Source: Leptolinea sp964446955 (GTDB lineage Bacteria; Chloroflexota; Anaerolineae; Anaerolineales; Anaerolineaceae). From it: a stretch of 64,000 nucleotides of DNA. The first letter of the stretch is position 1; the number at the start of each line of letters is the position of its first letter. The stretch is from assembly GCA_964446955.1 (NCBI GenBank), contig CAYUQJ010000011.1:26256-90255 (forward strand). The letters are read 5' to 3'. The translations under genes were made by a program, and so were the position numbers. The notes beneath the pieces are model-generated. The model was not told where the DNA came from, ran no database searches, and saw only the letters and a program-made list of their open reading frames with translations. Shown piece after piece: positions 49,519 through 58,945 of the stretch.

Positions 49519-51960
49519 TCAAAGCTCGTGGGTTGTCCGCTGGATAATATCGTCCTGGGTTGCTTTATCCAATGTCACATAAAGGGCACTGTACCCTGCC
49601 ACGCGGACCACAAGATCTTTGTATTGTTCGGGATTTTTCTGCGCGGCAAGTAATGTTTTGGTGTCAATAACATTGAACTGGACGTGCCATCCTTTTAAAG
49701 CCTGGAATCCACGAAGCAGGCTTACCAATTTCCAGAGACCCGCATCGGTTGACAGGGTTGAGGGGGACAGGCGCAAGTTCAATAGTTGAGCGAGCATCTT
49801 AATGGTTGGAAGGCGGGTTGCCGAGCGCATGACTGCGGTAGGCCCGCAGGTATCAGTCCCGTGGTAGTTGGATACGCCTTCGGCTATTGGTTCTCCCGTG
49901 CGTCGTCCATCCGGAGTGGCGCAGACAGGTTGTCCCAGGGGAACATTCGCCGAGATATTTGAAGTTGAACCAGCGTAATTGCAGCCAATCGGTCCGCGTC
50001 CATCACGCGTTGTGCGGTAAGGTTTGATAATCTCCAAATAATCGTTTAAAACACGGGCGGCTAACACATCAACATCTTCCATGTCATTTCCGTACTTGGG
50101 CGCGGATAGGAGGATCTGGCGCACCTTTTCGCCTTCCATCCCGGAAAAATTGGATGCCAATGCTGACCGCACCTGTTCTGCCGTGAGAGAATGATCTTCA
50201 AATACCGTCTTTTTTAAGGCCATGAGGGCGTTGGCAACATTGGTGACCCCTGACTGTAATCCGCTTACAATGTCATAAACCGCTCCTCCCTCTTTGATCG
50301 TTTTACCTCGGCCGATGCAATCGTCTACCAACGCGGAACAGAAAGTGTCGGGAACCAGTTCCTCCAATGCCAGGTCGCCGTACGTGTCAAAGGAGACGTG
50401 CGACCACGAATAATAGGCAAGTTGGTGGTGAAAGGCAGCAAATAGTTCTTCGAAAGTTTTGAAATCTGTTAACTTCCCCTTACCCGGGCAAAGCCGGTTC
50501 CCGGTTAATGGGTCAGAGCCATCGTTATACGCTAACTCCAGAATTTTTAACAGATTGATGAACGCCATTCCGGTATTTCTGTATCCCCATTTTCCGGGAA
50601 CTGCCGCTTCCACACATCCAACTATCGCGTAGTTGTGTGCGTCATCGCTGTGTACTCCTTTTTCCAACAGTGCGGGGATGATGATCTCGTCATTTTTCAT
50701 GGCTGGCATGCCAAAACCGAGCTTTATTGTTCGGGCACATTCGAACAGGAAGCGATCCGGGGTTCCCGAATGATAACGGGCAGACACATTGGGTTGGGTA
50801 AGGCGAGTCTCGCGGATGGTTTCCAGAATTATGTAAGAAAGTTCATTGGTGGCGTCTCTCCCATCCGGAGTTTGCCCGCCAATCGTCACATTTTGATATG
50901 TTGGATATCCAATTCCAAATCGGGTATGGGACCAGGGACGGATTTTGATTACTGAGAATAACTTGAGCCATAATTGTTCCAAAAGCTCAAGCGCGCAGGA
51001 TCTGTCGATGTGACCCGATTCCAAATCAGCACGATAATAGGGGAAAGCATATTGATCAAGCCGGCCAAGAGAGAAGGAATGACCATTGCTTTCAATTTGC
51101 GTGATCAGGTGGATAAACCACGCAGATTGAATGGCTTCCTGGAATGAGCGAGCCGGTTTTTGGGGAACTCGGCGGCAAACTTCAGCCGTTTGCAGAAGCT
51201 CGGCACGCCATTGCTTATCATCTGTAGCTGCTGCTAATTGTTCAGCTTTCTCCGCGTAACGTTGCGCAAAATGTATGGCAGCACGGCAAGTAATCACAAC
51301 ACCTTCCAGGAAAGCTTTGGACCGCATGTCGTTCATGCGCGTGGTTTTTTGCAGGATTTCCAATTTTCGCTCTGCCCGTGAGATCACGCTTTCCAATCCT
51401 TCCGCGAGAACCCGGGGAATATCCACGATAATATGGCCGTCACCTGATGTGATGTTTCCCCGCCCTGAGATCACACCGATTTCCTGGGCGGTCCAGACTT
51501 CCGGCGGCATGGAAGACCTTGCCCGTTCATAAAGTGTCCGGCCCTGCCAGTATGGCAAAACGTTTTCCAGTAGTTCGCGTTTCACTTCAGGACTGACGAC
51601 AAACTGATCAGCGGGTCGCTGGCTAAACTCATCAATCTCGGATGAAATCCAATCAATGGAATATTCCGGAAAAATGGGTGCGGCACGTGGAGTACTGGCC
51701 TGGTTGCCCACTATGATCTCACCAGCCTGAATGTAGATGGTCATATTGCGAAGAACATGCGCCAGGGCATGTGCCCGCCGCAACACGATCGGGTCAGACT
51801 CATGCATCTTATAAGCCTCAGTCACCAGTCTGGCTCTTTCAACACACACGGATGGCATTGTGTATAACAAGTTTGTGCGTAAACCCGCCACTGTCTTTGA
51901 CATCTTTGATGCGGTCAGTGTATTTGTATCTTCTGTCATTACTTTTTCCCAAGACTTCAT
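49519..51960 (-). CDS. Glycyl radical enzyme of the pyruvate-formate-lyase/dehydratase group
   Basis: An 813-residue glycyl radical enzyme. The active-site cysteine is Cys449 in AIVGCVEAAVPGK, with Glu451 as the acid/base typical of the GCVE class (diol dehydratases, choline lyase and related eliminases), not the CC pair of pyruvate formate-lyase. The glycyl radical site is Gly789 in RVAGYSALYV. ATG 51960 follows GGAGG; a longer frame overlaps the activase gene. Where relatives read GCVEP, this one reads GCVEA, so the reaction cannot be assigned. Neighbours point to a sugar- or polyol-derived substrate. Confidence 0.9.
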   Translation of the reverse strand: MKSWEKVMTEDTNTLTASKMSKTVAGLRTNLLYTMPSVCVERARLVTEAYKMHESDPIVLRRAHALAHVLRNMTIYIQAGEIIVGNQASTPRAAPIFPEYSIDWISSEIDEFSQRPADQFVVSPEVKRELLENVLPYWQGRTLYERARSSMPPEVWTAQEIGVISGRGNITSGDGHIIVDIPRVLAEGLESVISRAERKLEILQKTTRMNDMRSKAFLEGVVITCRAAIHFAQRYAEKAEQLAAATDDKQWRAELLQTAEVCRRVPQKPARSFQEAIQSAWFIHLITQIESNGHSFSLGRLDQYAFPYYRADLESGHIDRSCALELLEQLWLKLFSVIKIRPWSHTRFGIGYPTYQNVTIGGQTPDGRDATNELSYIILETIRETRLTQPNVSARYHSGTPDRFLFECARTIKLGFGMPAMKNDEIIIPALLEKGVHSDDAHNYAIVGCVEAAVPGKWGYRNTGMAFINLLKILELAYNDGSDPLTGNRLCPGKGKLTDFKTFEELFAAFHHQLAYYSWSHVSFDTYGDLALEELVPDTFCSALVDDCIGRGKTIKEGGAVYDIVSGLQSGVTNVANALMALKKTVFEDHSLTAEQVRSALASNFSGMEGEKVRQILLSAPKYGNDMEDVDVLAARVLNDYLEIIKPYRTTRDGRGPIGCNYAGSTSNISANVPLGQPVCATPDGRRTGEPIAEGVSNYHGTDTCGPTAVMRSATRLPTIKMLAQLLNLRLSPSTLSTDAGLWKLVSLLRGFQALKGWHVQFNVIDTKTLLAAQKNPEQYKDLVVRVAGYSALYVTLDKATQDDIIQRTTHEL

Positions 51961-51971
51961 TTTTCCTCCAA

Positions 51972-52904
51972 TTACCCGCCAATTTGTACAGAAATACCAT
52001 GCGAAGTGAAAATTGAAGACCATTTTTCGGCTTCCTCTTGCTGCATTGGAGGGTAGTTTTCCATGGGATAGGGGAGGCCAAGAGCATGATATTTTGATTT
52101 TCCCAGCGTGTGGTAAGCCAGGAGATGAACCTCGTTCACAACCCGAAGTGATTGAACAAATTTTGCAATGGCGATAAGGCTCTCCTTATCCGCGTTGAAA
52201 TCAGGGATAAGAGGGATTCGCACAATTACTTTTGCGCCTGAACCGGTTGTCTTGCGAAGGTTTTCGAGGATGGACGAATTTGATGAGCCGGTAAAACGCC
52301 GGTGAATGGTCGGGTCGGTATGTTTCAGATCAAACAAGACCAGGTCAAGGTGCGGAAGAAGTCTTTTTATATTCTGCCAGCCTACAGCACCACAAGTTTC
52401 AATGGCGGTATGAAAGCCTTCTTCTTTTGATAAACGCAACACAGCCTCGGCAAATTGGGGTTGTAATGTTGGCTCGCCGCCGGTAAGGGTAACGCCTCCA
52501 TGATCACTGTAAAAAGCGGCATCACGCAAAACTTCAGTCATGACCTCTCGGGCGGTCATCTCCCTGCCGATAATCGTGAAGGCATGAGAAGGACAAACTT
52601 CAACACACCGTCCACTTTGATTGCATTTCAACCGATCCCATTGAATTTGCTGGTCCCAAGTAGTAATGGCTGATTGTGGGCAGGCGGCAACGCATTCTCC
52701 ACACAGAAAACAATTCTGTTTAAAAAAGGCAATTTCTGGTTGCGGTTGAATTGCTTCAGGGTTTGAACACCAGGAACAATGCAAAGCACATCCTTTAAAA
52801 AATACGTTGGTGCGTAAACCTGGACCATCGTGCAGCGAATAGCGCTGGATATTTGTCACTATTCCTTTGGTTTCACGCAGTAAATTCCTCTTTTCCTCAT
52901 TCAT
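51972..52904 (-). CDS. Glycyl radical enzyme activating enzyme (radical SAM)
   Basis: A 310-residue activase. The radical SAM cluster is Cys39, Cys43 and Cys46 (CALHCSWC). An inserted ferredoxin-like region carries CFLCGECVAACP (Cys65, 68, 71, 75) and CNQSGRCVEVCP (Cys94, 100, 104), the second with Ser97 in place of the expected Cys. TLTGGEP is the SAM-binding GGE motif. It abstracts hydrogen from the Gly789 of the enzyme encoded 11 bp downstream. It overlaps the upstream kinase gene by 8 bp. Confidence 0.93.
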   Translation of the reverse strand: MNEEKRNLLRETKGIVTNIQRYSLHDGPGLRTNVFFKGCALHCSWCSNPEAIQPQPEIAFFKQNCFLCGECVAACPQSAITTWDQQIQWDRLKCNQSGRCVEVCPSHAFTIIGREMTAREVMTEVLRDAAFYSDHGGVTLTGGEPTLQPQFAEAVLRLSKEEGFHTAIETCGAVGWQNIKRLLPHLDLVLFDLKHTDPTIHRRFTGSSNSSILENLRKTTGSGAKVIVRIPLIPDFNADKESLIAIAKFVQSLRVVNEVHLLAYHTLGKSKYHALGLPYPMENYPPMQQEEAEKWSSIFTSHGISVQIGG

Positions 52905-53865
52905 GGAAGTTTTCCCATATCAACGATCCTGCGCCAATGATGCAGGCATCATTTTGTAACTTCGATAGATGGATTTGCGCGGAATCTCTCAGAACGGGAT
53001 GAATATTCTCGTTTAGCGACTTTAAACATGGATCCAGTAACAGTGAACCAATTTGCGTTAACCCGCCCCCGATTACAATGGTGTCGGGATTTAAGATTTG
53101 CACCACTGTGGAGAGACCGATCCCAAAGTAGTATCCTGCGGTATTCAGCAATCGAATCGCGACCGTGTCACCCTGGCGGGCCGCTTGCGCAATCTTTTCC
53201 GCTGGAATGTGGTTGGATTTTTCAGAGCATAATTCGTTGAGCAATGTCTTTTCGTTATTTTTCAAACAATCCTCTGCCATTTGGCTCAATGCCATGCCGC
53301 AGGCATAACTCATCAGGCAGCCATGTTTTCCGCAGGAGCACAGTGGGCCATCCGGATTGATCACGGTATGGCCAATCTCTCCTGCCGTACCCAACGCGCC
53401 GCGGTAGAGCTTCCGGTCAATGATGATCCCCATCCCGCAGCCGGTGCTGAATGTGAGGTAGCACATGTGACGGGAACCCTGGCCCATGCCAAAACGGAAC
53501 TCACCCCAGGCAGCACAATTGGCATCATTATCCAGAAACACCGGAAGATCAATGAGCTTTTCAAGAGTCTCTTTCAATGGGTAATAATTCCATCCGGGGA
53601 GATTACTATTGGTGAGCACAATACCTTGATCGCTGTTTACGTGTCCGGCACAGCCGACACCGGCTCCAAGTATTCGATTCTTGCTTACCCCCGCTTCTTT
53701 CAAAATCGAATCAACCATGTGGACAACAGCTTCTATTACTTTTTCCGGCATGCAACCGGAAAATGAGTTTGTAAAGGAGCGGGAAAGCAGGTTGCCCTGT
53801 TGATCTTGAAGACCCGCCGCGATCTTAGTTCCGCCAATGTCTATACCAATTACCAGGTCACGCAT
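52897..53865 (-). CDS. ROK-family sugar kinase (copy 1)
   Basis: A 322-residue ROK protein with no DNA-binding domain, so a kinase rather than a repressor. The ATP motif is IGIDIGGTKIAAG (about 6-18), the catalytic Asp lies in FLDNDANCAAWGE, and the zinc motif is CSCGKHGCL followed by Met instead of the usual Glu. It would phosphorylate a hexose such as glucose, allose or N-acetylmannosamine. It is coupled to the activase gene by an 8-bp overlap. AGAGGT precedes the ATG. Confidence 0.88.
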   Translation of the reverse strand: MRDLVIGIDIGGTKIAAGLQDQQGNLLSRSFTNSFSGCMPEKVIEAVVHMVDSILKEAGVSKNRILGAGVGCAGHVNSDQGIVLTNSNLPGWNYYPLKETLEKLIDLPVFLDNDANCAAWGEFRFGMGQGSRHMCYLTFSTGCGMGIIIDRKLYRGALGTAGEIGHTVINPDGPLCSCGKHGCLMSYACGMALSQMAEDCLKNNEKTLLNELCSEKSNHIPAEKIAQAARQGDTVAIRLLNTAGYYFGIGLSTVVQILNPDTIVIGGGLTQIGSLLLDPCLKSLNENIHPVLRDSAQIHLSKLQNDACIIGAGSLIWENFHE

Positions 53866-54024
53866 AATACCTCTAAAGGGATTTGCTTTTCCCCAGGAAT
53901 AATGTTAAAGAGATGGATTGAAGCAGAATTATCGAAAGATCTTCCTCAATCGCTGCCATACCGTTTACAGTTGTTGAGAAAGTCATTAATGTGAGGGAAA
54001 TTGTTCGGCTATCCAGGTATTCTC

Positions 54025-54990
54025 TTATTTGATCTTTTGTCGAGCCTGCCAACCACAACCAAGTATGGGTCCGTCATTTCCCAGCTCGGAGACCATCAGG
54101 CGGACTCGAGGGCCAACGGTGCGAAAAGAGTATTTGGGAACTGTCAGGCGGGCGGGATCTAACAATAGGTCACCGCATTTCGACACACTTCCTCCAAAAA
54201 CGAACAATTCGATGTCGAGAATCATAGCCATTGTTGCTACGGCTATTCCAATGGCTTCACCTGCTTCAGTAATGATTCGTAGTGCCAGAGGATCGCCATC
54301 TTTGGCTCGCAAGGCAACATCCTGGCCTGAAATTGTGTCATCAACGAGCTGGTTGTTTTCCTTTAATAAACGTTGATAACGGCGGGCAAGCCATGGTCCA
54401 CTGGTGAATGTATCCAGGCAGCCTCGCGATCCACAAAAACAAGGCTCTCCATTGCGATCAATTGTTACATGTCCCACTTCTCCCGCGAAGTTCTTTACAC
54501 CTCTCACCAGCTCACCATTCATTATGATGGCAGCTCCGACGCCTGTTCCGATCACCATAAAGACCATGCTGGTCTCATTTCGACCGGCACCAAAGTGAAA
54601 TTCACCCAGGGCGGAAGCCTTGGCGTCATGTTCCATTGTGACCGGCAAATCTAATCGGTCAGAGAGCATTTGTCTCAAAGGAACATTAAAAAATTTGGGC
54701 AGATTGGTGGGATTGATCAAAACACCGGCTTCGTGGTCCAGTGGTCCCGGGCAACAAATCCCGAGAGCTTCTATCTTTTGACCATCTGGGATGTTTTTCT
54801 TAAATGTATTGACCACACCAGCTATTCGGTCAACGGCCGATTCAGGACCATCATCCGGATTGGTCGGTATTTTTTCTCTGGCTATTATTTTGTTTTGGGG
54901 ATCAATTAAACCTAATTCAATTTTTGTTCCACCCAAATCCACACCGACGACCCACGGTTCCAAGATATCCTCCATCCCTGTACGGCTCAT
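54025..54990 (-). CDS. ROK-family sugar kinase (copy 2)
   Basis: A 321-residue ROK kinase. It has VVGVDLGGTKIELG (about 14-27), the catalytic segment MEHDAKASALGE and the zinc motif CFCGSRGCLD, with Asp instead of Glu after the last Leu. It is diverged from copy 1. Its ATG overlaps the GlcG-like stop (ATGA). A 159-bp gap separates it from copy 1; that gap holds no recognised gene. Two kinases in one operon suggest two phosphorylatable intermediates or two substrates. Confidence 0.88.
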   Translation of the reverse strand: MSRTGMEDILEPWVVGVDLGGTKIELGLIDPQNKIIAREKIPTNPDDGPESAVDRIAGVVNTFKKNIPDGQKIEALGICCPGPLDHEAGVLINPTNLPKFFNVPLRQMLSDRLDLPVTMEHDAKASALGEFHFGAGRNETSMVFMVIGTGVGAAIIMNGELVRGVKNFAGEVGHVTIDRNGEPCFCGSRGCLDTFTSGPWLARRYQRLLKENNQLVDDTISGQDVALRAKDGDPLALRIITEAGEAIGIAVATMAMILDIELFVFGGSVSKCGDLLLDPARLTVPKYSFRTVGPRVRLMVSELGNDGPILGCGWQARQKIK

Positions 54991-55394
54991 TTTATTAGTT
55001 GTGCCCCTATTTGGGCTAATTCAGCATCCTCGGCTTCCGTCAATCCGCTGACAGCAACCGCGCCGACAACCTGGTTCCCATAAATAATTGGTACACCGCC
55101 TCCCCACGCCGTATAGCGTAGATCGCCAAAGTTGGTCATAGGGAACCCCTGGCTTTTGGAAGAATCACCAATGGATTTTGATTCTTTATGCTCCCTGGCA
55201 GAAGTAAAGGCTTTGTTTATTGCAATGTTGATCGATGGCAGCTTGCATCCATCAAGCCGCAAGAAAGCCAGCAGTTCTCCCTGCGAATCCGCTACCGCGA
55301 TTGCGGCACCTTTACCTCTTTTTTCCAACTCCGCTTGGATCGTTTGCACGATAAGGGCGGCATCTGTGTGTGAGAGATGGTCTTGTTTGTACAT
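54987..55394 (-). CDS. GlcG/HbpS-like protein
   Basis: A 135-residue GlcG/HbpS/PduO-C-type protein. The fold motif AIAVADSQGELLAFLRLDG (about 35-53), KAFTSA and the Gly-rich GGGVPIIYGNQVVGAVAVSG are present. Relatives bind haem or cobalamin or occur in glycolate and diol pathways; the biochemical role is not settled. It lacks a signal peptide, so it is cytoplasmic. It sits between the second permease gene and ROK copy 2, overlapping the latter by 4 bp. Confidence 0.85.
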   Translation of the reverse strand: MYKQDHLSHTDAALIVQTIQAELEKRGKGAAIAVADSQGELLAFLRLDGCKLPSINIAINKAFTSAREHKESKSIGDSSKSQGFPMTNFGDLRYTAWGGGVPIIYGNQVVGAVAVSGLTEAEDAELAQIGAQLIK

Positions 55395-55409
55395 ATTTTC
55401 CTTCTATCG

Positions 55410-56384
55410 TTAAACTTTTTCTCTCTTGATTTTCCGACCATAACAATCAAGCCAGATAATGAAAACTATAACCAATCCTTTAAGGCCTGATTGTAAATAT
55501 GGGACGTATGAATCAAATTTCAACATGTCAAACGCATTGGTCAAAAGTCCCAACAGGATAATACCGATCGCGGATTTGAATGCTCCACCGATACCACCGG
55601 CAAAAGAGGTTCCGCCTACCACAACAGCACAGGCTACATAGAGAGCCGTTATTTCTCCGTAGATCGAATTTCCAGAATTGAGATGAGAAGAGAGCATCAC
55701 ACCGCCGATGGCAGCGGTTACACCACTTATGACATAGGTTAATGTTTTTGTTTTTAATACATCAATGCCTGAATACTTTGCCACTTCATAATCGCCGCCA
55801 ATCGCGTAACAATTACTACCAAAGGACGTGCTTCGTAGTACCCAATACGTAATGAGAAGCAAGACAAGCATCACTATGACCAATGAAGGTACCTGTCCAA
55901 ACAGTTTGTAATTTGCCAGATTTACGAAGTTCGGGTTGTCGCACGCGATCGGATGATAATCTGTTAATTGTTGCGCCACACCGGTGAGGATGACTCCCAT
56001 CCCTAACGTAATAATAAACGGCTCCGTTTTTTGATAAACCGATATGTATCCATTGATGGCACCAATTACCGCTCCGAAGATCAATGAGAGCAGCACGGCT
56101 ATAGGAATTGGAATATTTAAATTGATCAACTGGATCGCGATAATACCGCAAACCGTCATAACTCCACCAATTGCCAGGTCAACACCACCGGCGACCAGAA
56201 CGATGGTTTCCCCCAGCGCAAGGATCAGGAGAATGGAGTTCGAGTTTAGCAGATCAATCAGATTGTAGCTCGTATAAAATGATGTATCAAAGAACAACAT
56301 GATAAAGAATATGGCCAGAATCGCCAGGAAGGCTTTCTGCATCGATAGGATTTTTCTAAATAGAGTGAAAAAATTAGTGGCCAT
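55410..56384 (-). CDS. Ribose-type ABC transporter permease (copy 2)
   Basis: A 324-residue RbsC/BPD_transp_2 permease with about nine to ten membrane spans. LVAGGVDLAIGGVMTVCGIIA and ALYVACAVVVGGTSFAGGIGG are the conserved blocks. With the other permease, 2 bp upstream, it probably forms a heterodimer channel. GAGGG precedes its ATG. Confidence 0.92.
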   Translation of the reverse strand: MATNFFTLFRKILSMQKAFLAILAIFFIMLFFDTSFYTSYNLIDLLNSNSILLILALGETIVLVAGGVDLAIGGVMTVCGIIAIQLINLNIPIPIAVLLSLIFGAVIGAINGYISVYQKTEPFIITLGMGVILTGVAQQLTDYHPIACDNPNFVNLANYKLFGQVPSLVIVMLVLLLITYWVLRSTSFGSNCYAIGGDYEVAKYSGIDVLKTKTLTYVISGVTAAIGGVMLSSHLNSGNSIYGEITALYVACAVVVGGTSFAGGIGGAFKSAIGIILLGLLTNAFDMLKFDSYVPYLQSGLKGLVIVFIIWLDCYGRKIKREKV

Positions 56385-56386
56385 AG

Positions 56387-57358
56387 TTAATTGCCCTCAG
56401 TCTGTTGTTTATGGCTATCCAACCAAATTGCTGTTATCAAAATTGCGCCTCTAAGGATGTTTTGAATATACGTCGAAACACCCATCAAGTTCAGACAATT
56501 TGACATTAGTATCAATAACAAAGTACCCAGGACGGTTCGAAGGACGCTGCCTTTTCCACCCAGTAGAGCGGTCCCGCCAATAACCACGCCCAGAATTGCC
56601 TGAGTTTCGTAGCCTTGCCCCATAACCGGTGAGGCAAGAGTGACCCTTGATACCAGAATCACTGCTCCTATTGCCGTCATGATTCCAGAAACGGCATAAA
56701 TAAAGACGATGGTTTTAGAAATGGGAATTCCGGCTAAACGGGCCGCCACTTTATTACCCCCGGTCAGGCAGATCGTCCTTCCGATAAAGGTTCTTTTTTC
56801 GATGATGTAAAGAATTATGAACAGAACCAGGAAAATGATAAATGAAACTGAGAAAATCCCGACCATGCCGGAATTGATGGAATCAAATATTGAAATACTG
56901 GTTTGTGAATAAGTTAAAAATTGGGTTATACCACCAGTGAGGATAAGTGCCAGGGCGCCGTAAACCAGACTCATACCATAGGTTAAAAACAAAGCCTCAG
57001 CCTGCGTAAGCGCACCACTGGAAAGAATGAGCCAGCTATTCAGTAATCCGCAGGACAATCCGATAAGGACTCCGATCATGATCGCGGGACCCTGACCAAC
57101 CCTGTCAATCAGCATGACTGTCGCAACAGCCACCAATGAAACAATTCCGCTGACGGATAGATCAATAAAACCTCCCATAATGACAAAAGTCATTCCAAGA
57201 GCCACCATGATCAGGGTTCCGAATTGTCGAATAATATTGACAAAATTTTCACTGGAAAGAAAATTCGGTTCAATAACTGATGTGATTATCATTAAGATAA
57301 CGATACCGATCAATATCAAATTGTTCTTCATTGAATTTGCCAGAAATTGTTTCACCAT
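56387..57358 (-). CDS. Ribose-type ABC transporter permease (copy 1)
   Basis: A 323-residue RbsC-like permease with about nine to ten spans; VIMGGFIDLSVSGIVSLVAV and TQAILGVVIGGTALLGGKGS are the conserved blocks. The start at 57358 follows AAGGA and lies 16 bp after the ATPase stop; a longer frame would run into the ATPase gene. It works with the second permease and the double ATPase. Confidence 0.92.
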   Translation of the reverse strand: MVKQFLANSMKNNLILIGIVILMIITSVIEPNFLSSENFVNIIRQFGTLIMVALGMTFVIMGGFIDLSVSGIVSLVAVATVMLIDRVGQGPAIMIGVLIGLSCGLLNSWLILSSGALTQAEALFLTYGMSLVYGALALILTGGITQFLTYSQTSISIFDSINSGMVGIFSVSFIIFLVLFIILYIIEKRTFIGRTICLTGGNKVAARLAGIPISKTIVFIYAVSGIMTAIGAVILVSRVTLASPVMGQGYETQAILGVVIGGTALLGGKGSVLRTVLGTLLLILMSNCLNLMGVSTYIQNILRGAILITAIWLDSHKQQTEGN

Positions 57359-57374
57359 TTTATTAATCCTTCGT

Positions 57375-58865
57375 TTAATCACATCCAAAATCAAAAGCTT
57401 TTGCCAGAATTTCGTCGGCCTCAGCCCGTGTAGGATCAAACTCTCCGGTAATTCTTCCGTCGCATATCGTGATAACTCGATTGCTCATATTGAGAACTTC
57501 ATTCAATTCCGAAGAAATCAGAATGATGGCACTTCCATCCGCAACGATTTTTTTCATTAGCATATAGATTTCGTACTTGGCACCAACATCTATACCTTTG
57601 GTTGGTTCATCCAGGATCAATATCTTTGGTTTCATCTCCAACCATCTTCCCAATATCGCTTTTTGTTGATTCCCCCCGGATAGCATTTGAATTTTTGTCT
57701 TTATGGATGGCGTTTTGATACTCAGGGATTTGATATGTCTTTCGCTAATAATCTTCTCCTCTTTTTCATTGACAAAACCATAAGATGTTAATTTTTGCAG
57801 ACTGGCAAGTGAGATGTTTTTATCAACAGCAAACTGAAGCAATAGGCCCTGGATCTTTCTATCCTCCGGTACCATTGCAAGTCCATGCCGTATGGCATCA
57901 ATGGGATTGTTTATATTGACAGGTTCTCCATTTAGAAGAACGGTTTTCTGGACTTTATCTGCCCCAAATATCGCACGGGCAATTTCTGTTCTTCCCGCGC
58001 CAACAAGTCCAACAAACCCTAAAATTTCACCTTTTTTGAGATTGAAACTTATATTCTTAAGTTTTTTCGAATTGATATCCCTGATTTCCAATATCGTTTC
58101 ACCGACATAATTTGGTCTGGCGGGATACTCATTCTCGATGGTCCTACCAACCATCATGGAAATCATCTCATTCCGGGAGATGGCATCGATCTTTCTTGTG
58201 TCAATAACTTTTCCATCCCGCATTATCGTCACGTAATCACAAAGATCAAAAATTTCATCCAATTTATGGGTTATGTAAATGATCGAGATACCCTTATTTT
58301 TTAAATCATGAATAATGGACACCAGCTGTTTCATCTCATCAGATGTGAGACTGCTGCTCGGTTCATCCATGATGATCAATTTCGAATCAAAGGATAGAGC
58401 TTTTGCGATTTCAATCATTTGTTTATCTGAAACACTTAATTCAGAAACCTCTTTTTTTGTATCGATCTTGCACCCGATACTGTCTAGCAGAATGCGTGCT
58501 TTTGAGTGGACCCCTTTTCTGCCGCCCATTTCACCGAATCTGCCTAGAAATATGTTTTCACCAACTGACATGGTATTTACCAGGTTCAATTCCTGGTAAA
58601 TAATACTTAATCCCAATTTCATTGATTCTGCAGGGGATATGTTTTCTATTCTTTTTTTGTCAAAAATTATCTCCCCGCTGTCTTTTTCATATACACCCGA
58701 TAGAATTTTCATCAATGTAGATTTTCCGGCCCCATTTTCGCCGACAATCCCATGAATAGTACCTTTTGTAATATCTAACGATACTCGATCCAGTGCTTTT
58801 ACACCCGGGAATGATTTACTGACCTCTTTGATCTCAAGAATGACATTCGTATTGTTATTTTTCAT
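57375..58865 (-). CDS. Ribose-type ABC transporter ATP-binding protein (two ABC domains)
   Basis: A 496-residue RbsA/MglA-type ATPase. The N-terminal domain has GENGAGKSTLMKILSG (about 36-51) and the LSVSDKQMIEIAKAL signature. The C-terminal domain has a degenerate Walker A (GLVGAGRTEIARAIFG) and signature LSGGNQQKAILGRWL, as is usual in this family. It powers import of a monosaccharide or polyol. It lies between the binding protein and permease genes. Confidence 0.94.
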   Translation of the reverse strand: MKNNNTNVILEIKEVSKSFPGVKALDRVSLDITKGTIHGIVGENGAGKSTLMKILSGVYEKDSGEIIFDKKRIENISPAESMKLGLSIIYQELNLVNTMSVGENIFLGRFGEMGGRKGVHSKARILLDSIGCKIDTKKEVSELSVSDKQMIEIAKALSFDSKLIIMDEPSSSLTSDEMKQLVSIIHDLKNKGISIIYITHKLDEIFDLCDYVTIMRDGKVIDTRKIDAISRNEMISMMVGRTIENEYPARPNYVGETILEIRDINSKKLKNISFNLKKGEILGFVGLVGAGRTEIARAIFGADKVQKTVLLNGEPVNINNPIDAIRHGLAMVPEDRKIQGLLLQFAVDKNISLASLQKLTSYGFVNEKEEKIISERHIKSLSIKTPSIKTKIQMLSGGNQQKAILGRWLEMKPKILILDEPTKGIDVGAKYEIYMLMKKIVADGSAIILISSELNEVLNMSNRVITICDGRITGEFDPTRAEADEILAKAFDFGCD

Positions 58866-58945
58866 AGGTTTGTCTCTTTCTTTTGAGGTTGGATCTCATT
58901 CCTGGAAAACAGGCAGGAATGAGATCCATCTTTTAGGCCTTCAAA

